Shown here piece after piece: positions 52,407 through 60,844 of a stretch of 64,000 nucleotides of DNA. The notes below the pieces were generated by a model. That model made no database searches and was not told where the DNA came from. It saw only the letters and a list, made by a program, of their open reading frames with translations. Within the stretch, counting starts at the first letter, position 1. Each line of letters opens with the position of its first letter. Source of the DNA: an uncultured Acidimicrobiales bacterium (lineage in GTDB: Bacteria; Actinomycetota; Acidimicrobiia; Acidimicrobiales; SZUA-35); the NCBI GenBank assembly GCA_937922805.1, contig CALAJV010000010.1:417610-481609 (forward strand), read 5' to 3'. The position numbers were made by a program, and so were the translations under genes.

Positions 52407-53591
52407 GTGGCGCCCGGTAACAATCCATCTTCGTATTCCAGACCTCCCGGAGGTCGCCCGATCGATGATCTCGAGTTCTATCAATCGGCCTTGTCTACCA
52501 TGCGAGCGAACCTAGTTGATCTCGAGGCATCCCCATCGTATCTGATGCTCAAAGACGCCGAGCCCGGAACCGAAACACGACGCAAGTTCTCTGACGAAAT
52601 CGAAGCCGGGAAGGACCTGTGGACGGTGGTTGAAGCCGCTGACGCTCAGCTCCGGACGGCTCGGGTTCACGCCGACGAAAAGGGATCGGCTGCACATCAG
52701 GAAGCAGAACTTCGCCGTTTGCTAACCGAAAAGTGGTTTGCGATTAGTTTCGCCGATGGTCGGACTGTGTCGATGTCGGTGAATCAAACGCTGGGTGAGA
52801 TAAGGAATCGCTTGGCTGGCGTGAGCGAAGCGGTTTCAGCTGTTGAGGATCTTTGGACTGGGCTGATGCCCAGAATCGATTCGGCTCGCGACACCCTTAT
52901 TCGGCTTGAAGGCGAAGCTCAGGCCCTCGGGGTCACCGAGCCGCTAATAGGACGGGCAAAGGCCAAAGTCGAGGACCTGGCCGAGCGACTGCTTAGTGAC
53001 CCGTTGAGCGTTGTTAGCGCTGACGGTCCCCAGCTGGACCGAGATGTCGCCGAAGCAGCAAAGCAGATGGCTAGATTGCGCACCGGTCATGACAATCTGG
53101 ACAAGGACCTCAACGGTACAGAGGAACGGCTGGCTTCGCTTCGAGTGATCCGGGCCAGGGCCGAGGCAGCTTTTGTAGAAGCGTCGACGAAGATCGACTC
53201 AGTGACTGGGCTCGTACGGACTCCTAGCGCCGCGATAATCGACGGGCCGGACGGGTTGGCGGCCAAGCTCGATGGTTTGTTCGATGACGCCGGGTCGACA
53301 GCTTGGACCCAGAAACGTAGCCTTCTCGACATTTGGCTTACTACCGTCAAGAAACTCGAAGCCCAGCTAATTAGAGCCGAGACAGCTAATCGGGCGCCGC
53401 TCGAGAGACGAGATGAGCTTCGAGGCCGACTCCAGGCCTATAAGGCCAAGATTGCTGCCGCAGGAAAGGCAGAAGACATGGATTTTTCTGAAATTGTTGA
53501 CCGGGCGCGATCGGAATTGTTTACCTCTCCGACCGATCTTTCAGTAGCCGACGCCGCAATCGCTGAGTTAGCGGCGAGACTAAGACAATGA
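52407..53591 (+). CDS. Coiled-coil protein of unknown function, first gene of the PknG cassette
   Basis: This 394-residue soluble protein is mostly helical and predicted coiled coil from ~30 to the end (for example DRDVAEAAKQMARLRTGHDN, and AETANRAPLERRDELRGRLQ). It has no membrane helix and no Cys cluster. I recognise no named domain. Its stop overlaps the kinase start as ATGA, so the two are translationally coupled and the protein is probably a scaffold or substrate of the kinase (inference). A leaderless promoter precedes it. Confidence 0.75.
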   Translation: MAPGNNPSSYSRPPGGRPIDDLEFYQSALSTMRANLVDLEASPSYLMLKDAEPGTETRRKFSDEIEAGKDLWTVVEAADAQLRTARVHADEKGSAAHQEAELRRLLTEKWFAISFADGRTVSMSVNQTLGEIRNRLAGVSEAVSAVEDLWTGLMPRIDSARDTLIRLEGEAQALGVTEPLIGRAKAKVEDLAERLLSDPLSVVSADGPQLDRDVAEAAKQMARLRTGHDNLDKDLNGTEERLASLRVIRARAEAAFVEASTKIDSVTGLVRTPSAAIIDGPDGLAAKLDGLFDDAGSTAWTQKRSLLDIWLTTVKKLEAQLIRAETANRAPLERRDELRGRLQAYKAKIAAAGKAEDMDFSEIVDRARSELFTSPTDLSVADAAIAELAARLRQ

Positions 53592-56335
53592 CCGCTTGTG
53601 CCCAACCTGGCTGTTCAGGAGAAATCTCCGCTGATGGTTTTTGCGATACCTGTGGTGTAAAGCCGCCGTCTTCGGCTAGTTCAAGCTCAGCGCAACCAGC
53701 TGGGATCAAGACCTCCCCGCCTATCCCTGCTGTACCCGGTCCGCCGCCGATCGGGAGCCACGTGGCGAAGATGTGCACAACGCCGGGCTGCGGTGGCACC
53801 TTTAGCCAAGACGGGTATTGCGATACCTGCGGACTGGCGGCTAGCTCGCCTGGGTCCGGTAGCTCATCGAGCAGCCATGGTTCTGCCGTTCCGAGCGCCG
53901 GCGATGCGAGTACGGCCACGGCTGGGGCCACAAGGTCAGCGGTCCCGATCGGCACCGTTTGCGGGCGTGGTGGGTGCACCGGGACGATTTCGGCTGACAA
54001 CTATTGCGATACCTGCGGGTTATCGGCAACCGCAACCGGGGCCCAACCTAGTTCAACCGGCCACGGCAATGTTTCAGTAGGTTCGGCTGAGTCCGGGGTG
54101 CTCGTCGACTCGATGCGTTCGCTCGCTCCGCCACGGCCGCCTGAGACATCGATGAAACTGCCCGGAGCTGGTACTGCGACTGCCCGCAGCCGGACAACCA
54201 CAGCAGCATCAGGGCGAACCGGTTCTAATCGGAGTGGCATCGGGGCTGGCCTGGTAGATGTGCCGCCGACTGTCGTTGGCGACCCAGCAGCTGCTGTCAT
54301 GTCTGAGGAGAAGATTCGCCGAGCGCTCGGAATCGTGCCTGAGGAAGAGCGAATCTGTACTTCCTGTGGCCTCCCGGTTGGCCGAACTATTGATGGAGTC
54401 GAAGGACGGGTCAAAGGTTTTTGCACCAACTGTCGAACCAAATTCGATTTTTTGACCAATGAACCGTCGCTGCGTCAGGGCGAACTAGTCGCGGGGCAGT
54501 ACGAAATTCTCGGCCCGCTAGCGCACGGTGGCATGGGTTGGATCTACTTGGGTCGAGACCGAGCTGTCTCTAATCGCTGGGTCGTACTCAAAGGCCTTCT
54601 GAACGAAGACGATGTCGATGCGGCAGCGGCCGCGGTGGCGGAGCGGCAATTCTTAGCTCAGATTGAACACGGCAATATCGTCAACATCTATAACTTTGTT
54701 ACTCACCGAGGATCTGGGTACATCGTCATGGAGATGGTTGGTGGCGAGTCGCTGAACTCAAAGCTTAAAGAAAGGCAGAGGGCTGGCAGCGGCTCATTGC
54801 CGATCGCCGAGGCAATTGCCTACATCATTGGGATTCTTCCCGCCTTCGGCTATCTCCACGGACTTGGGTTGGTTTACAACGATCTGAAACCAGCGAATAT
54901 CATGGCCGTTGGCGACGAGGTCAAACTGATCGACGTTGGTGCGGTAATGCAAATTCAGGATCAGAAAGCAGCAATTTTTGGAACTCAAGGGTTTCAAGCT
55001 CCTGAGGTTGCTGAGCTCGGCCCATCGATTTCCTCCGATCTATATACGGTCGGTCGAACCTTAGCGGTGCTGATAATCCGGTTTGTCTTTCACGACGGAT
55101 CGTACTTGTACGCCCTTCCGACCCCCGAGGAGGAGCCGCTATTCGCTAAGTGGGAGTCGTTGTACCGGTTCTTACTTCGAGCCACGGCGTATCATCGAGA
55201 CGATCGGTTCCAATCGGCCGAAGAAATGTCGGAGCAGCTTCTCGGCGTGCTGCGAGAAATTTCGTCGATTACTCATGGTCGGCCCCGGGCCAGTGCATCA
55301 AGGCTGTTCGAGTCCGATCAGCTAGCCAATCTTTTAGTTTCGGGCTCGGAAGGCTATGACTCCACTGCTCCCGATTGGCGAGTCCTGCCCGCAGCTCGCG
55401 TTCACGAAGAGGACCCTGATGCCGCCTTTTTGCTGGGGTTGCCGGAATCCGATCCGGGTCGGGCGGCGACGGCGATTTCTAACGCTTTATCCTCTGGCCA
55501 GATCCTAAACTCGGATGAAGTTCTGCTGAGGTTGGCATGGACCTTAATGGAGGTTCGCGAGCTGCAACGAGCGCAAGTAAAAATCAACGCTGACTCGAGT
55601 TCCGCAAGTATGGTCTTGCAAGAAGTTCCGTATGATCCTCAGCAAATCCTGCAACAGGTCGAGCAATCAAACCCGTGGGAGTGGCGTGCTGGGTGGTATC
55701 GGGCTATTCATCACCTGCAGATGAACCTCCCCGAGGCGGCAGCAGAAGGATTCTCGAAGGTATGGACCGAACTGCCAGGCGAGACTGCACCCAAAATGGC
55801 GGTTGCACTAGCGGCCGAGTTGGCTGGCAAGTATGAACGTTCACTAAGTCTCTACGAGCGAGTTATCTCGTCGGATTCCTCCTACGTCTCAGCGGCGTTC
55901 GGTCTGGCCCGGTGCAACTGGAATCTGAGTAATCCCGATGGAGTTGTAGCCGCCTACAACATGGTCCCGACTAGTTCCGCGGCCCACTATGACGCGCAAC
56001 TGGCGGCAGCCCGAGCATTGGTTGCCGGGGGACCGGCTGGCGAACCAACCCTGGAGGAGTTGAGCGCTGCGTCACAGACTATCGAGCGTTTACAACTTGA
56101 CGCGGCGCAACGAGGAGAGCTGTCAGCCGAGATTTATGAACGAGCGCTCGATGGAGTTCGATCAGGGCGCATGGCCGACGGCGCGCAGCTGCTCGGAAGC
56201 GAACTGAACGAAAATGATCTACGGGCCGCACTCGAAAAAACGTATCGGACCCAAGCAAGGATCGCCACCACCCGCCCCGAACGAATCCGTCTGGTTGATA
56301 AAGCCAACGCTATTCGCAAACGTACATTATTTTAG
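53588..56335 (+). CDS. PknG-like Ser/Thr protein kinase with three tandem zinc ribbons and TPR tail
   Basis: The 915-residue soluble kinase has three near-identical C-x4-C-x9-C-x2-C zinc ribbons at residues 4-22, 63-81 and 124-142, separated by Ser/Pro/Gly linkers. A rubredoxin-like CTSC...CTNC follows near 257-280. The kinase (from ~304) has the PknG-type features AHGGMGWIYLGRD, ME...GG, the non-RD catalytic loop YNDLKPANIM and DVG in place of DFG, then GTQGFQAPEV. Residues ~600-915 are helical TPR-like repeats. PknG controls central metabolism through FHA-domain partners, and an FHA gene lies in this operon. Mycobacterial PknG has a single rubredoxin unit, so the triple ribbon is unusual. 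Confidence 0.9.
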   Translation: MTACAQPGCSGEISADGFCDTCGVKPPSSASSSSAQPAGIKTSPPIPAVPGPPPIGSHVAKMCTTPGCGGTFSQDGYCDTCGLAASSPGSGSSSSSHGSAVPSAGDASTATAGATRSAVPIGTVCGRGGCTGTISADNYCDTCGLSATATGAQPSSTGHGNVSVGSAESGVLVDSMRSLAPPRPPETSMKLPGAGTATARSRTTTAASGRTGSNRSGIGAGLVDVPPTVVGDPAAAVMSEEKIRRALGIVPEEERICTSCGLPVGRTIDGVEGRVKGFCTNCRTKFDFLTNEPSLRQGELVAGQYEILGPLAHGGMGWIYLGRDRAVSNRWVVLKGLLNEDDVDAAAAAVAERQFLAQIEHGNIVNIYNFVTHRGSGYIVMEMVGGESLNSKLKERQRAGSGSLPIAEAIAYIIGILPAFGYLHGLGLVYNDLKPANIMAVGDEVKLIDVGAVMQIQDQKAAIFGTQGFQAPEVAELGPSISSDLYTVGRTLAVLIIRFVFHDGSYLYALPTPEEEPLFAKWESLYRFLLRATAYHRDDRFQSAEEMSEQLLGVLREISSITHGRPRASASRLFESDQLANLLVSGSEGYDSTAPDWRVLPAARVHEEDPDAAFLLGLPESDPGRAATAISNALSSGQILNSDEVLLRLAWTLMEVRELQRAQVKINADSSSASMVLQEVPYDPQQILQQVEQSNPWEWRAGWYRAIHHLQMNLPEAAAEGFSKVWTELPGETAPKMAVALAAELAGKYERSLSLYERVISSDSSYVSAAFGLARCNWNLSNPDGVVAAYNMVPTSSAAHYDAQLAAARALVAGGPAGEPTLEELSAASQTIERLQLDAAQRGELSAEIYERALDGVRSGRMADGAQLLGSELNENDLRAALEKTYRTQARIATTRPERIRLVDKANAIRKRTLF

Positions 56336-56476
56336 GCGTTCCGAGCCTAGATTCAGGCTCGACCTCCGGTATGCAAGTTCAGGGTTTAAGATCAGACATT
56401 TAGCACGCAAGAGCGGAACCGCTCGCATCCATATCCGTTTCTCGTAAGTTGGGCTTAATAACATGAGGTTCAAGTA

Positions 56477-57574
56477 ATGGAATGTCCAGCATGTGGCGAG
56501 ACGTCGCCCGAAGGCGCAACATGGTGCGAAGCGTGCGGGCATGATCTCAACGCTGAGCCCCTTCCTGAATGCCAAGCGTGCGGTGAGCGTGAGGTAACCG
56601 ATGAAGGCTATTGCGGTATCTGTGGCCATAAACAGCCCGAAGAACGCGACCATATGGAATTCGGTGAAGACGCCCTCATAGCGGTTACTAACAAGGGCAA
56701 GCGTCATCGTCACAACGAAGATTCTGTAGCCGTTGGGCACGCATTCGATGAAGCTGGCAACGTGACTGCAGCCGCCCTTGTGGTTTGCGATGGTGTCTCA
56801 TCCACCCCGGGATCAGCCGAAGCATCGGAAGCGGCAACCAAAGCCGCATTGAACGTCTTGCTTTCCGGTCTGAGCGATCCGGTATTTCTAGCTAACCGTA
56901 CAAACAGAACACAGTCTGAGTCGGGTGATGGTTCGAAAAGTGATCTTGATGTTCTAATTGAAAGCGCCACTGTGGCTGCTCAGAACGTTGCTGCGGCTGC
57001 CCCCGAAGTTGAAAGCAATCACCCCGGCTCCAGTGGAGGTCCGCCATCGTCAACGTTCGTTGCCGTGGTGTCCGAGCCTGATGCCAACGGAGCTAACATC
57101 ACAGTTGGCTGGCTAGGTGACAGTAGGGCCTACTGGTTAGGCGACGAAGCGCTACTACTGACTTCGGATCATGAGGTCGAGGGTAGCCTGACTCGTTGGA
57201 TCGGAGCCGACAGTCCGAACCCAACGCCTGATCTTGCGTCTCACCGGTTTGAAGGTCTCGGCTATTTGGTGGTCTGCACCGACGGTCTGTGGCGGTACGC
57301 GTCCGCGGCCCAGGAACTAAAAGAGCTAGTGCAACGTTTGGTAGATCAGGGCGCAGCCGGAACAACACTTGGATCCCAGCTGATTGACTTCGCTAACGAC
57401 AATGGCGGACACGACAACATCACGGCTGCAGTATGGACTAACCATCCGCAACCCCCATCAGTAATCGAATCACGAATCGACCTTGACCAACACGCCACGC
57501 CAGAGGAACCGACGGCAGTAGGGGTTGAATTGGCTGGCGATGATTTACCAGAAGAAAAGTCTGATCCAGAGTAG
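56477..57574 (+). CDS. PP2C-type Ser/Thr phosphatase with two N-terminal zinc ribbons
   Basis: The 365-residue protein has two CxxC...CxxC zinc ribbons (3-20 and 32-49), then a PP2C domain. Metal and catalytic motifs are HRHNEDS, VVCDGVSS, GWLGDSRAYWL and GGHDNITAAVW. It should dephosphorylate targets of the PknG-like kinase and uses the same ribbon type, hinting at a shared partner or dimerisation site. GAGG about nine bases before ATG is the likely ribosome site. The 141-base gap before it, with a TAACAT box, may hold a second promoter. Confidence 0.92.
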   Translation: MECPACGETSPEGATWCEACGHDLNAEPLPECQACGEREVTDEGYCGICGHKQPEERDHMEFGEDALIAVTNKGKRHRHNEDSVAVGHAFDEAGNVTAAALVVCDGVSSTPGSAEASEAATKAALNVLLSGLSDPVFLANRTNRTQSESGDGSKSDLDVLIESATVAAQNVAAAAPEVESNHPGSSGGPPSSTFVAVVSEPDANGANITVGWLGDSRAYWLGDEALLLTSDHEVEGSLTRWIGADSPNPTPDLASHRFEGLGYLVVCTDGLWRYASAAQELKELVQRLVDQGAAGTTLGSQLIDFANDNGGHDNITAAVWTNHPQPPSVIESRIDLDQHATPEEPTAVGVELAGDDLPEEKSDPE

Positions 57575-57630
57575 CGGCAGAAAATACGGGTAGAAGAAGC
57601 AACAAGACTAGTGAGAATGGGAGTTCGTAG

Positions 57631-58911
57631 GTGACAGGATTCAAAGCAGAGGTGTTCCAAAATGAGTACCTTCCAGCCGGAGTAGACACAATCGACGCCG
57701 TCGTGACGGTAAAGGCCGAAGACGCAGAGGTTGGTGTGTCGGCACAACGGGATGCAGTCGAGATAATCGCTATCGACACATCTGGTTCGATGCAAGAAGA
57801 GGGCGGTGCCAAAATGCACGCGGCGAAGGCGGCAACCCAAGCCGCCATCGACACCATTAGCGATGGGGTCTATTTCGCCATTATTGGGGGCAACGCCGGC
57901 GCCTACATGGTTTATCCACGAGATGGTCTAGCCGTATCGAGTCCTTCGACTAGAGACGAAGCCAAGCGAATGGTCTCGCGGGTTCGAGCAAACGGCGGAA
58001 CCGCGATTGGCACCTGGCTGAAGGCCGCCGCCTTCCTCGCTAACCAATACCCGCACGCTATCGCCCACTGTCTACTGCTCACCGACGGTAAGAATGAGCA
58101 CGATGAGCCGGGTGCCCTGGCAGCGGCGATTCGAGACTGCACCGGGCTCCTACAATGCGATACCCGAGGTCTTGGGGCTGACTGGGATATCAATGAGCTA
58201 CGAACTATCTCTTCGGCTTTACTCGGAACGGTTGACATCATCCCTCGACCAGAAGATATGGAAGCGGAATTTCGTCGACTAACCGAACAAGCCATGGGCA
58301 AACAGGTCGGTAGTGTCGCCCTTCGGCTGTGGACGCCAAAGGGCTCGGTCAGCCAGTTTGTCAAGCAGGTGGCACCTAACCTGGAGGATCTAACCGGTTC
58401 GGCCAAGCCAGTCAATCCGCTCACTAATGACTACCCGCTTGGTTCCTGGTCAGGCGACGAAGAGCGCGATTATCACATTCGCGTTAGTATCCCAACCGGT
58501 AACGTTGGAGATGAGCGGTTGGCGGCTCGCGTGATGCTTGTGATCGATGACGCCGAACAGCCAGCGGCTCTGGTTCGGGCCATTTGGACCGACGATGAAC
58601 GGCTGTCAACCCGAATAAACCGTGAAGTCGCCCACTACACCGGCCAAGCTGAACTGGCATCGGTGATAGCCGAAGGGCTTGCCGCCCGTGACGCCGGAGA
58701 TCAGGCGACAGCCACGGTGAAGTTGGGGAGAGCGGTACAGATTGCTCATCAAGCCGGCAACGGCGATACGGTGCGTCTGTTGCAAAAAGTTGTTGATGTG
58801 GATGATCCAGCTACCGGGACGGTCCGGCTGAAACGCCAAGTCAACAAGACTGACGAAATGGCACTCGACGTGCGCTCGACGAGAACAGTCCGAGTCGGAA
58901 AAACAAAGTAG
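57631..58911 (+). CDS. von Willebrand factor A domain protein
   Basis: The 426-residue cytosolic protein has a vWA domain (residues ~45-215) with a complete MIDAS site: DTSGSMQ, the Thr in NGGTAIGTWL and the Asp in LLTDGKNEHD. The rest is beta-rich and helical with no named domain. vWA proteins are adaptors that bind partners through a metal ion. GGGAG seven bases before GTG 57631 sets the start. It lies between the phosphatase and the FHA gene. Confidence 0.9.
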   Translation: MTGFKAEVFQNEYLPAGVDTIDAVVTVKAEDAEVGVSAQRDAVEIIAIDTSGSMQEEGGAKMHAAKAATQAAIDTISDGVYFAIIGGNAGAYMVYPRDGLAVSSPSTRDEAKRMVSRVRANGGTAIGTWLKAAAFLANQYPHAIAHCLLLTDGKNEHDEPGALAAAIRDCTGLLQCDTRGLGADWDINELRTISSALLGTVDIIPRPEDMEAEFRRLTEQAMGKQVGSVALRLWTPKGSVSQFVKQVAPNLEDLTGSAKPVNPLTNDYPLGSWSGDEERDYHIRVSIPTGNVGDERLAARVMLVIDDAEQPAALVRAIWTDDERLSTRINREVAHYTGQAELASVIAEGLAARDAGDQATATVKLGRAVQIAHQAGNGDTVRLLQKVVDVDDPATGTVRLKRQVNKTDEMALDVRSTRTVRVGKTK

Positions 58912-58921
58912 GGGATTGACA

Positions 58922-59575
58922 GTGGCTAGTGAAATGAACTGCTCCAACTGTGATCAGGCTTACGGTCCTGACGATATGTTCTGCGAGAACTGCGGCTACG
59001 ATTTTCTAACCGGGTCGTTGCCTCCAGATTTTGAAGGCGTTCCTGGCGCTCCGGTTGAGGGCGACTCACCTGCTGAGGAAGGAATCGAGGCGCCCGACGT
59101 AGCGTCTCTAACCGAGAGCGAGGTTGAAGAGGCCGACGCTGAACAGGCTGGTGCTCCGACTGAAAGCCGTGAGGTCGAGAGGACCAAATTTGAGATATCG
59201 GTAGATCGGACCTTCTTCGATCAAGTCGTTACCGGCGGTGAGATTGATTTTCCCTCCGATCCGGTCCCGACTCAAGCAGTGGAAGTTGCGGGCGACGAGA
59301 TACACATAGGCCGCACTAGCGAGAGTCGCGCTATCCATCCCGATCTCGACATTGCCGATTTAACCAACGATCAGGCCGTCTCGAGCCGACACGCGGTTGT
59401 CCGGGTAGTCGGCGAAGGGAAGTTCCAGCTCATTGATGTGGGTTCAACGAACGGAACCTTCCTCGAATCGCCGGCATCGGAACCGGTCGAGCAAGGTGAG
59501 CCCCTCGACTTGTCGCCTGGTGTTCCGTTCTTTGTGGGGGCGTGGACTCGTCTCACCGTTGTTATCGATGGCTAG
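58922..59575 (+). CDS. FHA-domain protein with N-terminal zinc ribbon
   Basis: The 217-residue protein starts at GTG 58922, six bases after AGGGGA. One zinc ribbon (CSNC...CENC, residues 7-24) is followed by an acidic spacer and a C-terminal FHA domain with SRHAVVRVVGEGKFQLIDVG and STNGTFL, the phosphothreonine-binding core. The acidic spacer contains several Thr/Ser residues that could be kinase sites. In mycobacteria PknG phosphorylates an FHA protein (GarA); this may be the counterpart, though I see no ETTS motif. Confidence 0.88.
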   Translation: MASEMNCSNCDQAYGPDDMFCENCGYDFLTGSLPPDFEGVPGAPVEGDSPAEEGIEAPDVASLTESEVEEADAEQAGAPTESREVERTKFEISVDRTFFDQVVTGGEIDFPSDPVPTQAVEVAGDEIHIGRTSESRAIHPDLDIADLTNDQAVSSRHAVVRVVGEGKFQLIDVGSTNGTFLESPASEPVEQGEPLDLSPGVPFFVGAWTRLTVVIDG

Positions 59576-59605
59576 CTTTGGGCGGCGCGCACGGTGAAGT
59601 TGATG

Positions 59606-59647
59606 GCACCACACCCCGCCAGACTACGAGCTAGCCAGGTGTGGTGC
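59606..59647. terminator. Bidirectional terminator hairpin between convergent genes
   Basis: GCACCACACC (59606-59615) and GGTGTGGTGC (59638-59647) form a perfect 10-bp stem with a 22-base loop between the FHA gene and the convergent SDR. No U-tract is present, as is common in Actinobacteria. Confidence 0.6.
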
Positions 59648-59663
59648 TCTCAACCAAAAGCTC

Positions 59664-60443
59664 TTACTTCGGTGGCATTCTGATGCCACCGTCAACTCTT
59701 ATGACTTCACCATTCATGTAAGGGTTGGTTATTAGTTCGGTCACCATGAAGGCCAATTCTTCCGCTGAGCCGAGACGCTTTGGGAACAGAACTGATTGTC
59801 CTAGGTGGGCCTTGAACTGATCCGATTGTTCGCCCTCACCATATATTGGTGTATCGATCAGGCCCGGGGCGATCGTGTTAACACGAACGCCAACAGCGGA
59901 AAGATCACGAGCGATCGGCAGCGTCATGCCGACGATGCCACCTTTCGATGCTGAGTAAGCGGCCTGACCAATTTGCCCGTCGAAGGCGGCAACTGAAGCC
60001 ATATTGACGATGGCTCCTTTGGTGCCATCGGCGTCGAGAGCGTCAGTTTTGGCCATGGCCGCTGCCGACTGTCTGAGCATATTGAACGATCCAAGCAAGT
60101 TGATCTTGATTACGAAGTCAAAGTCTGACTGCGAGGCCGGGTCGTTGTTGCGATCGACTGTTCTGCTTGCTCGGCCAAGGCCCGCTGAGTTGACTAATGC
60201 TCGAACCGGACCCATTTCCGACGCGGCTGCGACGGCTGTTGCGCCGTCTTCTTCGCTTGATACATCACACTTTACGAACAGTCCGCCGATTTCTGAGGCG
60301 ACCGCTTGGCCTCTCTGTTCGTTAAGGTCAGCGATGACGACCCGGGAGCCTAAATCGGCCAGCTGTCGAGCTGAGGCTTCACCGATGCCAGACGCACCTC
60401 CAGTAACAATGGCAGACGATCCTTCAAGGTTCATTCGGGGCAT
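59664..60443 (-). CDS. SDR of the HSD10-like 3-hydroxyacyl-CoA dehydrogenase type
   Basis: This 259-residue protein has TGGASGIGEASARQLADLG as the NAD motif, NSAG, the catalytic Ser in IVNMASVAAFDGQIGQAAYS and the YSASK pair, then RVNTIAPGLIDTPIYGEG. The FDGQIGQAAYSASKGGIVGM segment is characteristic of type II 3-hydroxyacyl-CoA dehydrogenase. It likely acts in branched-chain or fatty acid breakdown. Start MPRMNLEGS at 60443 (or 60434); a longer frame to 60533 is not supported. Confidence 0.88.
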   Translation of the reverse strand: MPRMNLEGSSAIVTGGASGIGEASARQLADLGSRVVIADLNEQRGQAVASEIGGLFVKCDVSSEEDGATAVAAASEMGPVRALVNSAGLGRASRTVDRNNDPASQSDFDFVIKINLLGSFNMLRQSAAAMAKTDALDADGTKGAIVNMASVAAFDGQIGQAAYSASKGGIVGMTLPIARDLSAVGVRVNTIAPGLIDTPIYGEGEQSDQFKAHLGQSVLFPKRLGSAEELAFMVTELITNPYMNGEVIRVDGGIRMPPK

Positions 60444-60676
60444 AGAGCAGGCTCTTTCTATTCGATCTGTCACTAACAATTCTGCGCTGACGGTCAGCGC
60501 TGAGTTGTAGCGTAGTGAATCGGCGCCGATCATCCCAGTTTGGTCTCAAACAGTCCGAAGGTTACGCGTTCGGGGAAGAGCTGTCGATTAGCCCAACTGG
60601 GCTAATATTGAGGTATTCCCACGGTTCAGTGTAGGTATCTCGGATTTTTGCTTGGGATAGTCACTGCTAGCCTCGT
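60444..60676. other. Intergenic region upstream of the TerC transcript
   Basis: It contains an almost perfect inverted repeat at 60587-60606: nine-base arms ATTAGCCCA and TGGGCTAAT around AC. This could be an operator or a short hairpin. No gene is visible in these 233 bases. Confidence 0.4.
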
Positions 60677-60844
60677 ATGGCCGACCTAAATCAATACCCG
60701 GGAACTTGTCGGGTCGATGGCAAGGTGCGGTCAGCCAAAAAAGCTAGAATCGTAATTTGTATTGAGTCAGTTCGATCACTGGGTTTAGAAAACGAGTCAC
60801 GAACGGTTGTTTCGGTGGCTAGGGAAAGCGTTCAACAACGATGA
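60677..60844 (+). CDS. Possible 55-residue small protein coupled to TerC
   Basis: ATG 60677 opens 55 codons (starting MADLNQYPGTCRVDGKVRSA), and the TGA at 60842-60844 overlaps the TerC ATG as ATGA. The sequence is basic, with two Cys residues and no membrane helix. There is no good ribosome site, and TAGCCT is only three bases upstream. It may be a coupled leader ORF or a chance frame. I do not recognise it. Confidence 0.35.
   Translation: MADLNQYPGTCRVDGKVRSAKKARIVICIESVRSLGLENESRTVVSVARESVQQR

Noticed and set aside
60534..60840. Manganese (yybP-ykoY) riboswitch before terC
   Set aside because: I looked for the conserved GGGGAGUAG-type core and the paired loops by eye; only a chance TTCGGGGAAGAG is present.
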